Shown here: in pieces, positions 5,703 through 11,760 of the stretch
Position numbering within the stretch: position 1 is the stretch's first letter
Layout: every line of letters starts with the position of its first letter
Origin: Clostridia bacterium
GTDB taxonomy: Bacteria; Bacillota; Clostridia; Oscillospirales; CAG-272
Reading direction: 5' to 3'
Length of the DNA: 11,760 bases
Assembly: GCA_017456685.1 (NCBI GenBank)
Contig: JAFTIV010000097.1
Span: 1-11,760, forward strand
Made by a program: the position numbers and the translations under genes
The notes under the pieces: model-generated
The model's database searches: none
What the model was told of the DNA's origin: nothing
The model's input: only the letters and a program-made list of their open reading frames with translations

Positions 5703-7541
5703 ATGAAAAAGGATAAAAAGGATAAAAAGAAAAAGCTGTCCTTTAAAATGGTCGTAAAGGACTGTGCTTATGCCATAAGACTTGTAGTAACAACATCACC
5801 AATCACTCTTTTGCTCCGTATTCTACTTGAGCTTATCAACACATTTTCCTCGTTTATTGTAGGAACCTTTGTTGTAAGATACATAATCAATTCATTCGAA
5901 ACGGGACTTGATTTTAAGACCGTAGCGCTTAGCGCAGGAGTTATGATAGCTGTGCCTCTGTTGCTTCAGCTTATTATAAATCCACTTATTACCATAGTTG
6001 AGGATGTAGCCTTTATAAAGGTAGAGAAAAAGGTTTTAGGTGGCCTTTATGATAAATGCACGGAGGTTGAGCTTGCGTGCTTTGAAAACCCCGAGTTTTA
6101 TGATAAATATGTAAAGGCGACGGGCGAAATCAACTGGCGTATGTGGAACCTTACATGGGCGGTAACACATCTTTTAGGCGCGATTGTAGGAATGATGCTT
6201 TATGGCTCGCTTTTGTTTACGATGGACCCTGCGTTTATCGTTTTTGCAATTTTACCGCTTTTTGGCGCGTTTATCAAGAAAAAGGCAAATGTCCTTTGGC
6301 ACAAGCATACAACCGAGGATAAGGAATACCACCGCCGTGCTAAGTATGCTCAAAGGGTGTTCTATTCGGGCGAGTATGCGAAGGAAATTCGCCTAAGCAA
6401 CGCAAAGGAATTCCTGCTTCAAAGATATGAGCAGGCATCAAACGGACGAGTTGAGGTTGTTAAAAAATACGGCATCAAGGAAATGCTTCTCGAGCTCGCC
6501 CACACAGGGCTTCAAACAATAATCACAAATCCGCTTGCAATAGCCTATGCGGTGTGGCGCACCGTCGTTTCGGGTACGCTTGGTATAGGTGATTGCGCGG
6601 TTGTAATTAACTCCGTATCAAGCCTTACAGGAACCTTTACCCAAATTACAGACAGATATTACAGAGCGCACGAGCACGCACTATTCTTTGAGGACTTCCG
6701 TGGCTTTATGGATTACGACCCCAAGATGAAGGACAAGAAGGATGCACGCTCTCCCGAGAGGGGCACGATAAGGCTCGAGAATGTGTCGTTTAAATACGAG
6801 GGAAGCGATAGCCTTGTGCTTAAAAATGTGTCTATGAAAATAGGCAAAAACGAGAAAATAGCACTTGTAGGACACAATGGTGCGGGAAAAAGCACTCTTA
6901 TAAAGCTTCTTTTGAGGCTTTACGACCCAACAGAGGGTCAAATCACCCTTGACGGTACGCCTCTTAGCGAGCTCAAGCTAAGAGAATACCGCGATATGTT
7001 TAGCGTCGTTTTTCAGGATTTCAAGGTTATCTCACTACCTGTGGCTGAAAACGTGCTGATGAGGCCAAGAGAAGAGGGCGACGAGGAGAAAATTCTCGAG
7101 GCACTAAAAAGCAGTGGCGCTTATGAAAGAATTATGGAGCTTCCAAACGGAATAGAAACTATGCTCACCAAGGAGTTTGACGAGGATGGCGCGGTCTTGT
7201 CAGTAGGACAGGCTCAAAAGGTTGCAATAGCACATGCGTTTTTGAAGGACGCACCATTTATCATTCTCGACGAGCCTTCAAGCGCGCTTGACCCTGTGGC
7301 CGAAAACGAGATGTATAACAATATGATGAGGGCTGGCGAGGGCAAGGCGATGATTTTCATATCACACCGCCTATCAAGCGCTGTGTCTGCTGACAGAATT
7401 TATATGCTTGAGAATGGCGAGGTTATCGAAAGCGGTAGCCACGCGGAGCTTATGGCTCTTGACGGTAAATATGCCGATATGTTCAAAAAGCAAGCCCAAA
7501 ATTATGTCGATATCGACAGAGAGGAGGGCGAAAATGAGTAA
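5703..7541 (+). CDS. ABC exporter half-transporter, permease-ATPase fusion (subunit 1)
   Basis: The 612-residue protein fuses an N-terminal type IV exporter membrane domain (about 20-320, six predicted helices) to an ATPase domain (about 355-590). Visible motifs are Walker A GHNGAGKST (390-398), Q-loop Gln438, Walker B ILDEP with Asp523 and Glu524, and switch His555. The ABC signature reads LSVGQ (499-503) instead of LSGGQ; GTA at 7203-7205 differs from a glycine codon GGA by one base. The N-terminus is Lys-rich (KKDKKDKKKK), encoded by a 9-bp in-frame repeat. GGGAG (5694-5698) precedes the ATG. It overlaps the next gene by 8 nt, so the two very probably form a heterodimer in the cytoplasmic membrane. 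Export is inferred from the fold; the substrate is unknown (drug, peptide and lipid are all possible). Confidence 0.9.
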   Translation: MKKDKKDKKKKLSFKMVVKDCAYAIRLVVTTSPITLLLRILLELINTFSSFIVGTFVVRYIINSFETGLDFKTVALSAGVMIAVPLLLQLIINPLITIVEDVAFIKVEKKVLGGLYDKCTEVELACFENPEFYDKYVKATGEINWRMWNLTWAVTHLLGAIVGMMLYGSLLFTMDPAFIVFAILPLFGAFIKKKANVLWHKHTTEDKEYHRRAKYAQRVFYSGEYAKEIRLSNAKEFLLQRYEQASNGRVEVVKKYGIKEMLLELAHTGLQTIITNPLAIAYAVWRTVVSGTLGIGDCAVVINSVSSLTGTFTQITDRYYRAHEHALFFEDFRGFMDYDPKMKDKKDARSPERGTIRLENVSFKYEGSDSLVLKNVSMKIGKNEKIALVGHNGAGKSTLIKLLLRLYDPTEGQITLDGTPLSELKLREYRDMFSVVFQDFKVISLPVAENVLMRPREEGDEEKILEALKSSGAYERIMELPNGIETMLTKEFDEDGAVLSVGQAQKVAIAHAFLKDAPFIILDEPSSALDPVAENEMYNNMMRAGEGKAMIFISHRLSSAVSADRIYMLENGEVIESGSHAELMALDGKYADMFKKQAQNYVDIDREEGENE

Positions 7542-9330
7542 CAAAAAGGAAAAGGTAACCCTTAAGCAATCCTTAAAAAATAACAAATTTATATTAGGCA
7601 CAGCCTTTAAAAGCGCGCCAGGGCTTTGTATAATGCGCCTTGTAACGGGCTTTTTGACGGGTCTTAATCACGGTGTTGTAATTTATCTTACAAGTGAAAT
7701 TCTAAACGCGCTTGACAGGCGCGAGAGCTTTGAGGCGATTCTTTGGAAAATCGCTACAATGGCAATTTATCTGCTCGCATATCAGCTCTTTTACTCGTGG
7801 CATTGGAAGCAGTATAACCCCAAGCGCAAGCTTCGCTTTATAAGAGACCTTCACAAGCGCTTCTTTGTTAAGGCATCGCAGATTGATTTGTCGTCCTACG
7901 ATAGTCCAGAATTTTATAACGACTTCGTTTACTCGATGGAAACCTGCGACAAGAGCATTATGAATACTGTTGATACCCTTGCCGAGATAATTCGTTGTCT
8001 TGTGGCATCTGTGTCCGTGTTTAGCGTTGTAATGAGCGTTGACTGGATAATCGCTCTTGTAATCCTCGGCTTCTCAATCGCCTCAATGATAATTCATATA
8101 ATCGAAAACGGAATTTGGTATAAGTACGAGCAATTTTTCTCCAAGATTTGGGGAAAGGATTGGTACATAAGCAGATTTTTCTCACTTGCAGATTATGCAA
8201 AGGAGGTCCGCTTAACCAGAATAAGCGAGAATATGAAGGACGAGTTTTATAAAAATAAGACCGAGGAGCGCCGACTTATAATTAAGCGTCAAAGGGAATT
8301 TCTTGTGCTTAATGTTATAGGCTCGCTTCTAAATATAACCGAGAATGCATTTATAATCCTATTTATGTCATATCACCTTATGGTAACTCACACAATTCTT
8401 ATCGGTGGCTTTGCAATTGCAATAACCTCTGCAAGTAAGATGCGCGGAATGTTCGCGGAGCTTCAATGGAGGCTTGCCGAGATAAATAAGCAATCTGTTT
8501 TTGCAGACAAGGTAAGGCGCTTCCTTGAGGCTGAGGTTAAGATAATCTCGGGCGAGCGTGAGCTTCATAGCTTCGAGTCCATAGAGTTCAAGAATGTAAG
8601 CTTTGCTTATCAAGACAAGATGGTGCTTGAGAATGTAAGCTTTAAAATTAACAAGGGCGACAGAATTGCGCTTGTTGGCTATAATGGCGCGGGAAAAACC
8701 ACCATAACCAAGCTTATGATGCGTCTGTATGATACTACAGAGGGCGAGATTTTGGTCAATGGCGTGAGCATAAAGGAATACAGGCTTGATATGCTTCGCG
8801 AGAAGATAGGCGCGGTATTTCAGGATTATAAGGTCTTTGCTGCAACGGTTGCCGAAAATGTTCTTGCCGATGTCTATACCCCCGACAAGGAGCAGATTGT
8901 TATAAATGCCCTTAAGGACAGCACCTTTGGCGAAAAGCTTAATGCTCTGCCCAAGGGAATAGAAACAGAGCTTACAAGAGAGTTTTATAACGACGGAACA
9001 GAGCTCTCGGGTGGTGAGTCTCAAAAGATTGCAATAGCAAGAGTGTTTGCACACAATAACGAGCTTATCGTAATGGATGAGCCCTCAAGCGCTCTTGACC
9101 CGATAGCGGAGTACAACTTGAATGTTGGAATAGACAAAAACGCACGGGGTAAAACAGTTGTGTTTATAACGCACAGGCTATCAACAACCCGACATGTGGA
9201 TATGATTTATATGCTCGAGAACGGAAAAATCATTGAAAGCGGAAGCCACGATGCTCTAATTAGAGATGGTGGCAAGTATGCAGATATGTTTAACCTTCAA
9301 GCCTCAAAATATAAGGCAAGCGAGCCGTAA
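7534..9330 (+). CDS. ABC exporter half-transporter, permease-ATPase fusion (subunit 2)
   Basis: The protein is 598 residues from ATG 7534, the start I choose because GGAGG (7523-7527) sits six bases upstream; the longer open frame from 7408 would lie inside subunit 1. A six-helix membrane domain (about 20-320) is followed by an ATPase domain with Walker A GYNGAGKTT (382-390), Q-loop Gln430, signature LSGGE (491-495, Glu for the usual Gln), Walker B VMDEP (Asp515, Glu516) and switch His547. Both catalytic glutamates of the pair are present, so neither ATP site is degenerate in the usual Walker B way. The 8-nt overlap indicates translational coupling and fixed stoichiometry with subunit 1. Confidence 0.92.
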   Translation: MSNKKEKVTLKQSLKNNKFILGTAFKSAPGLCIMRLVTGFLTGLNHGVVIYLTSEILNALDRRESFEAILWKIATMAIYLLAYQLFYSWHWKQYNPKRKLRFIRDLHKRFFVKASQIDLSSYDSPEFYNDFVYSMETCDKSIMNTVDTLAEIIRCLVASVSVFSVVMSVDWIIALVILGFSIASMIIHIIENGIWYKYEQFFSKIWGKDWYISRFFSLADYAKEVRLTRISENMKDEFYKNKTEERRLIIKRQREFLVLNVIGSLLNITENAFIILFMSYHLMVTHTILIGGFAIAITSASKMRGMFAELQWRLAEINKQSVFADKVRRFLEAEVKIISGERELHSFESIEFKNVSFAYQDKMVLENVSFKINKGDRIALVGYNGAGKTTITKLMMRLYDTTEGEILVNGVSIKEYRLDMLREKIGAVFQDYKVFAATVAENVLADVYTPDKEQIVINALKDSTFGEKLNALPKGIETELTREFYNDGTELSGGESQKIAIARVFAHNNELIVMDEPSSALDPIAEYNLNVGIDKNARGKTVVFITHRLSTTRHVDMIYMLENGKIIESGSHDALIRDGGKYADMFNLQASKYKASEP

Positions 9331-9398
9331 TTATCTACACATGGTTCAAAAAAATCAAATACTTCGATAACAATTTCCAATTTGCGTATTGAAGGAAA

Positions 9399-9431
9399 AA
9401 AGCACCGCACTGTTTTTCAGTGCGGTGCTTT
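9399..9431. terminator. Bidirectional terminator between convergent genes
   Basis: AAAGCACCGCACTG (9399-9412) pairs perfectly over 14 bp with CAGTGCGGTGCTTT (9418-9431) around a TTTTT loop. Read rightward it is followed by TTTAATTGTT and ends the ABC operon. Read leftward it runs into six T residues (complement of 9396-9401) and ends the membrane protein gene. Confidence 0.93.
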
Positions 9432-9446
9432 AATTGTTCTGTCAAA

Positions 9447-10385
9447 TTACTTTTCGTCCTTTACCAAAACAGCCTTGCCGTCGTCAACGGGAGCTTCCTT
9501 TTTGGTGGTGGATGAGGTGGAGTGTGAGCCGTGAGAATTCTCGATAACAAGACCCATTGTAGAAACAAGGGCGAACATTTTTGCAAGAGCATATACGCCA
9601 ATTGCAAATGAAACGAGAAGCTCTGGCTGTGAAAGACCCTCCCAAGCCATAGCAGGCTTGAAAATCTTAGCAATGGAAATTGCAAATGGGAATGCAAACG
9701 AAGCGGTTGCGGTCACAAATGCCATTATCATATAAGGCTTGTGGCGAGTTTTAATAAGCTCAAATTCGCCCTCAAGAATGAAGAATACCGAGATGATAAC
9801 ATAAACGAACATCATAGAAATTTTGGTGACATCCTTTTGATTTGCAAGGTGTGTTGCAAAATAGGTTGTAAATACACCGAAAATGCACCACAGGATAAGA
9901 CATACTGAGGTGATTATCTTAAGATAATTTGGAACAACAATCTTGATGCGTCTTATCTTTTTGGGAAGCGCTTGGATTATAAAGTAGCCAAGGGCAGGAA
10001 CGGAAAGAATCCATCTTGAAACCCTAAAGAAAACGATAGCGCCCTTGCCTGAGCCAACATAGGTCATTGAGGTGATGCACTCATAGATAAAGAATGCGAG
10101 CATCATAACAACCGCAAAGCCGTCAGCAAAGAGAATAAACTTGTTTGTTTTCTTGATGCGAGAAACGCCGATTGTTTTGGACTTTATGCACACATATACC
10201 GATGTAGCGATAGCAGCAACAACCATAATCGCAAACAAAACGGTTATAACATGCGGAAATTCAAGTGTGTCGGTTGAAATGTCGTAAAGATAACCGAAGG
10301 AAACCGAACCCAATAGAGCCACAAAAACAAGCTCAGCGAGAATTATAAAAATGTTTTTACGCAAAAAGCGATAGGTCTTTTTCAT
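9447..10385 (-). CDS. Unknown polytopic membrane protein
   Basis: I do not recognise a family for this 312-residue protein. It has about eight hydrophobic segments, near residues 11-31, 44-66, 82-102, 116-138, 155-177, 189-205, 217-238 and 256-281. A hydrophilic tail (282-312) is rich in His, Ser, Thr, Lys and Asp. Positively charged loops such as PKKIRRIKI (141-149) suggest a cytoplasmic location for those loops. There is no catalytic motif. The gene has its own promoter, an AAGGGG ribosome binding site (10392-10397) six bases from the ATG, and a terminator shared with the ABC operon, so it is a single-gene unit. Convergence with the exporter does not by itself imply a shared function. Confidence 0.85.
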   Translation of the reverse strand: MKKTYRFLRKNIFIILAELVFVALLGSVSFGYLYDISTDTLEFPHVITVLFAIMVVAAIATSVYVCIKSKTIGVSRIKKTNKFILFADGFAVVMMLAFFIYECITSMTYVGSGKGAIVFFRVSRWILSVPALGYFIIQALPKKIRRIKIVVPNYLKIITSVCLILWCIFGVFTTYFATHLANQKDVTKISMMFVYVIISVFFILEGEFELIKTRHKPYMIMAFVTATASFAFPFAISIAKIFKPAMAWEGLSQPELLVSFAIGVYALAKMFALVSTMGLVIENSHGSHSTSSTTKKEAPVDDGKAVLVKDEK

Positions 10386-10429
10386 TTTAAACCCCTTCTT
10401 TGTGTATAATATTATAAACTACGGAACTC

Positions 10430-10458
10430 ATTATATCACATATTGATGCTAAAATCAA
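10430..10458 (-). promoter_or_regulatory. Promoter of the unknown membrane protein
   Basis: On the minus strand TTGATT (10453-10458) and TATAAT (10430-10435) are 17 bp apart, about 45 bp upstream of the start codon. A second TATAAT (10411-10416) lacks a matching -35 box. Confidence 0.8.
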
Positions 10459-10541
10459 GAGCAAAAGCGAAAAAGATAAAATAAATGCCGTAGCGCACTC
10501 TGCAAAATGCGAATTATAAACACTCCCCTGCGGATTTTCAA

Positions 10542-10606
10542 AAAAGCTCTTGTAAGATGGCTTCGAGATATTTTTTTGAAAAATACATCAAAAAGTGAGA
10601 GCTTTT
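10542..10606. repeat. Nested inverted repeats in an AT-rich gap
   Basis: AAAAGCTCT (10542-10550) and AGAGCTTTT (10598-10606) are perfect 9-bp inverted copies. Between them is a smaller stem TATTTTT/AAAAATA (10569-10575 and 10579-10585). Otherwise the gap 10459-10612 shows nothing gene-like. The function is unknown; it may be a cruciform or a secondary termination signal for the upstream operon. Confidence 0.4.
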
Positions 10607-10612
10607 AAACGA

Positions 10613-10648
10613 AAAATTCCCGTTTGCGACGAGGCAAACGGGAATTTT
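10613..10648 (-). terminator. Terminator of the zinc-ribbon and DUF1492 operon
   Basis: A perfect 15-bp stem pairs AAAATTCCCGTTTGC (10613-10627) with GCAAACGGGAATTTT (10634-10648) around a 6-nt loop. On the minus strand it is followed by a further T (10612), giving a TTTTT run, about 25 nt after the TAG at 10674. Confidence 0.88.
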
Positions 10649-10673
10649 GGCGGACTATGTGTCCGTTTTTGAG

Positions 10674-11063
10674 CTATTTTTTGTCTGCTAAGCGATGCTT
10701 TAGGTATCGCTCACAGCATTTGCGTATCGCGTCAGGCGAGTTTCCTCCGCCAATGTGCACGGCAACCTGCTCCCAGTCAAGGCCATTTATATACTTGAGT
10801 GAAAGCGCGAGACGCAAGAGCGGGTCGGGAATTGCGTTTATAAAGTCCATAATTTCCTTGTATAGAGCAAGACATTCGTTAAGATGAGCGCTGATTTCAA
10901 CCTCAAGCGCCTTGATTTCGTTTGCGTAGTCGCTTTTTCGAATAGAGCCGATGCCAGCAATTCCTAAGTGGTCGCTTCTTTTGCGAAAGGAATAAAGGCG
11001 TGACTTTTCATATTCGATTTCCTTATTCAGCGCGTGCAGACGCTTGAGCGTGTCGAGCGTCAT
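10674..11063 (-). CDS. DUF1492/ArpU-like regulator, sigma-region-4-like HTH
   Basis: The protein is 129 residues from ATG 11063. An N-terminal helical, coiled-coil-like part (about 1-75, rich in Leu, Glu and Lys) is followed by a short linker and a sigma-70 region 4-like HTH (about 80-125: DPLLRLALSLKYINGLDWEQVAV then AIRKCCERYLKHR, split by a Gly-rich turn). This layout is that of the DUF1492 family found mostly in Firmicutes phages and integrative elements, where related ArpU-type proteins act as late-gene transcription regulators. The start overlaps the upstream stop as ATGA (11060-11063) and has AGGAAGG just upstream. The longer frame would need a TTG start at 11093. DNA binding is inferred; the target is not visible. 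Confidence 0.8.
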   Translation of the reverse strand: MTLDTLKRLHALNKEIEYEKSRLYSFRKRSDHLGIAGIGSIRKSDYANEIKALEVEISAHLNECLALYKEIMDFINAIPDPLLRLALSLKYINGLDWEQVAVHIGGGNSPDAIRKCCERYLKHRLADKK

Positions 11064-11329
11064 CCCCACCTTCCTATTCTTATAGTCTTGCAAAGCTCGA
11101 ATGCCTCAACGAGCTCAACTACATTGTCAACCTCGAAATAATCCAAAAGCTCATAAAGCTCAAGCTCCCTTGCACAAAGGTCGCAAATTACCTTGCCGTT
11201 TGGAAAGGTGATAAGGGTCTGTCCCTCATCAAGCTCGCTCTCACAGTTAGAACAATAAACCCCACTGCCAGACGAGCGCTCGGGACACGATGAAAGGTGC
11301 CCAAAAAGTGAATTACAAATATCGCACAT
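11060..11329 (-). CDS. Small Cys-rich zinc-ribbon protein
   Basis: The 89-residue protein has three CxxC pairs: Cys2/Cys5, Cys26/Cys29 and Cys49/Cys52, plus a lone Cys15. CSNC and CDLC with the intervening Ile-Thr-Phe-Pro-Asn-Gly turn form a likely rubredoxin-type knuckle pair binding one zinc. An acidic helical tail follows (53-80, ELELYELLDYFEVDNVVELV). GGAGG (11334-11338) lies four bases from the ATG. It is the first gene of a two-gene unit and its stop codon overlaps the DUF1492 start, indicating translational coupling. Such small zinc-ribbon proteins are common in phage-like regions. A nucleic-acid or protein adaptor role is possible but unproven. Confidence 0.8.
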   Translation of the reverse strand: MCDICNSLFGHLSSCPERSSGSGVYCSNCESELDEGQTLITFPNGKVICDLCARELELYELLDYFEVDNVVELVEAFELCKTIRIGRWG

Positions 11330-11388
11330 AAAACCTCCATAAATGCTTGTGACAAAATTGTTTAGTCTGTGAATTTACAAAATACAAT

Positions 11389-11504
11389 GCGTGGGGAGAA
11401 GCAACAGCGCCTTGGGCGAGTCACACACGCAAAGCTCGCAAACGGCAGAGCCACGAGCACTCTTACGGGGCTAAGAGGAAGGCAAAAAGCAATTTAAATT
11501 TGCC
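11389..11504 (-). promoter_or_regulatory. GC-rich structured leader of the zinc-ribbon operon
   Basis: Four consecutive foldable units lie between AT-rich flanks: GGCAAA/TTTGCC (11481-11486, 11499-11504), CTCTTA/TAAGAG (11460-11465, 11472-11477), GCTCG/CGAGC with inner GGC/GCC (11434-11438, 11454-11458), and GCGTG/CACGC with inner CGCC-TTG-GGCG (11389-11393, 11426-11430, 11408-11418). The minus-strand promoter would start RNA near 11507, directly at the first unit. That favours a leader of about 180 nt, or a small RNA, on the minus strand. A plus-strand RNA is less likely, since only a weak TACAAT (11383-11388) is seen there. It matches no RNA family I can recognise. Confidence 0.5.
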
Positions 11505-11609
11505 TACGACCATATTTTAGCAAATTAAAATTGCATTGTCAAGTATGAAATGTGAAAAATATACGACATTTTTTGAAAAATACCTATTGACAAGGCAAAA
11601 AATATTTGC
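11489..11609. promoter_or_regulatory. Three operator-like repeats GCAA-N7-TTGC
   Basis: Three 15-bp inverted repeats with AT-only centres share this form: 11489-11503, 11520-11534 and 11595-11609. The first and the reverse complement of the second agree at 14 of 15 positions. The second fills most of the spacer of the leftward promoter, the first overlies its early transcribed region, and the third ends next to the -10 box of the rightward promoter. Centres are 31 and 75 bp apart, close to 3 and 7 helical turns, which would place them on similar faces of the DNA. They are likely binding sites for the XRE protein encoded next door. Confidence 0.65.
11514..11542 (-). promoter_or_regulatory. Promoter of the zinc-ribbon/DUF1492 operon
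   Basis: On the minus strand TTGACA (11537-11542) and TAAAAT (11514-11519) are exactly 17 bp apart. The spacer is occupied by one GCAA-N7-TTGC inverted repeat, and a second lies just downstream of the expected start point. Confidence 0.85.
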
Positions 11610-11615
11610 TATAAT
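11587..11615 (+). promoter_or_regulatory. Consensus promoter of the XRE regulator
   Basis: TTGACA (11587-11592) and TATAAT (11610-11615) are exactly 17 bp apart, a perfect sigma-A consensus. The spacer contains an operator-like repeat, suggesting autoregulation. The 5' UTR of about 60 nt can form a stem from ACTAAA (11623-11628) and TTTAGT (11653-11658). Confidence 0.9.
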
Positions 11616-11683
11616 TAAGACAACTAAAATAAGATATTAATATTTATCTGTATTTAGTCTATCTACTTGAAGGGAGATAACAT

Positions 11684-11760
11684 ATGCTTAAGCAAAGATT
11701 GATATCTGCGCGCAAGGGCGCAGGGCTTACTCAGGCTGAGGTTGCGGATTTTCTTGGAAT
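11684..11760 (+). CDS. XRE-family HTH regulator, N-terminal part only
   Basis: The ATG at 11684 is preceded by AGGGAG (11671-11676) at good spacing and by a consensus promoter. The 25 complete codons visible read MLKQRLISARKGAGLTQAEV and then ADFLG, the start of a HTH_3/XRE DNA-binding domain (helix 1, then the TQAEVADFLG helix). The rest lies beyond the window, so a C-terminal domain (peptidase, sensor or none) cannot be judged. It is divergent from the zinc-ribbon operon, and shared operator-like repeats suggest that it represses that operon and itself. Confidence 0.85.
   Translation, partial: MLKQRLISARKGAGLTQAEVADFLG

Noticed and set aside
7408..7533. Longer N-terminus for ABC subunit 2
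   Set aside because: The 42 extra residues lie in a different frame inside subunit 1. ATG 7534 has GGAGG at ideal spacing and gives the normal family length.
8368..9054. 228-codon open frame on the minus strand
   Set aside because: It lies wholly inside ABC subunit 2, antisense to its conserved ATPase motifs, and the protein resembles nothing; it is a shadow frame.
10651..10670. Plus-strand terminator (CGGAC/GTCCG followed by TTTTT)
   Set aside because: The stem is only 5 bp and no rightward transcript is expected here. It may be incidental next to the stronger hairpin at 10613-10648.
11064..11093. Longer DUF1492 protein starting at TTG 11093
   Set aside because: It needs a TTG start and overlaps the zinc-ribbon gene by 34 nt. 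ATG 11063 has a good ribosome binding site and a classic ATGA overlap.

Overview
The window looks like chromosomal DNA of an anaerobic Clostridia-type bacterium (Bacillota), possibly an uncultured gut lineage. This is inferred from strong AGGAGG-type ribosome binding sites, consensus sigma-A promoters (TTGACA, 17-bp spacer, TATAAT-like), a diderm-independent lipoprotein with a Ser/Gly linker, an Amidase_6-type protein and a DUF1492-type phage-like regulator. No rRNA, tRNA or CRISPR array was seen.

Region 1 (1-3720) holds two paralogous surface glycoside hydrolases in convergent orientation. Only the last 198 residues of the left one lie in the window; the right one is a complete 847-residue lipoprotein. 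The roughly 500 bp between them are filled by a terminator and a 388-bp hairpin-packed element (701-1088). That element has imperfect terminal inverted repeats and two head-to-head arrays of GTGATATT linkers separating small hairpins. It looks like a non-autonomous, MITE-like element and is the most unusual structure in the window.

Region 2 (3820-5474) is a divergent pair: a small Amidase_6-family protein without a signal peptide, and a PiT-family phosphate permease. A 10-bp inverted repeat lies across the amidase start codon.

Region 3 (5515-9446) is a two-gene operon encoding the two halves of a heterodimeric type IV ABC exporter, overlapping by 8 nt. A promoter and a long, foldable 5' leader precede it, in which the first 12 nt can pair with a segment about 80 nt downstream. 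Both subunits have imperfect ABC signature motifs (LSVGQ and LSGGE). The operon ends in a strong bidirectional terminator shared with a convergent eight-helix membrane protein of unknown function.

Region 4 (10613-11760) has a phage-like flavour. A zinc-ribbon protein and a DUF1492-type sigma-region-4-like regulator are translationally coupled (ATGA overlap). They are read leftward from a consensus promoter through a GC-rich, hairpin-forming leader. A HTH XRE regulator is read rightward from its own consensus promoter and runs off the window. Three copies of a 15-bp operator-like inverted repeat, GCAA-N7-TTGC, sit on these two divergent promoters with near-helical spacing. I infer that the XRE protein is the repressor of both.
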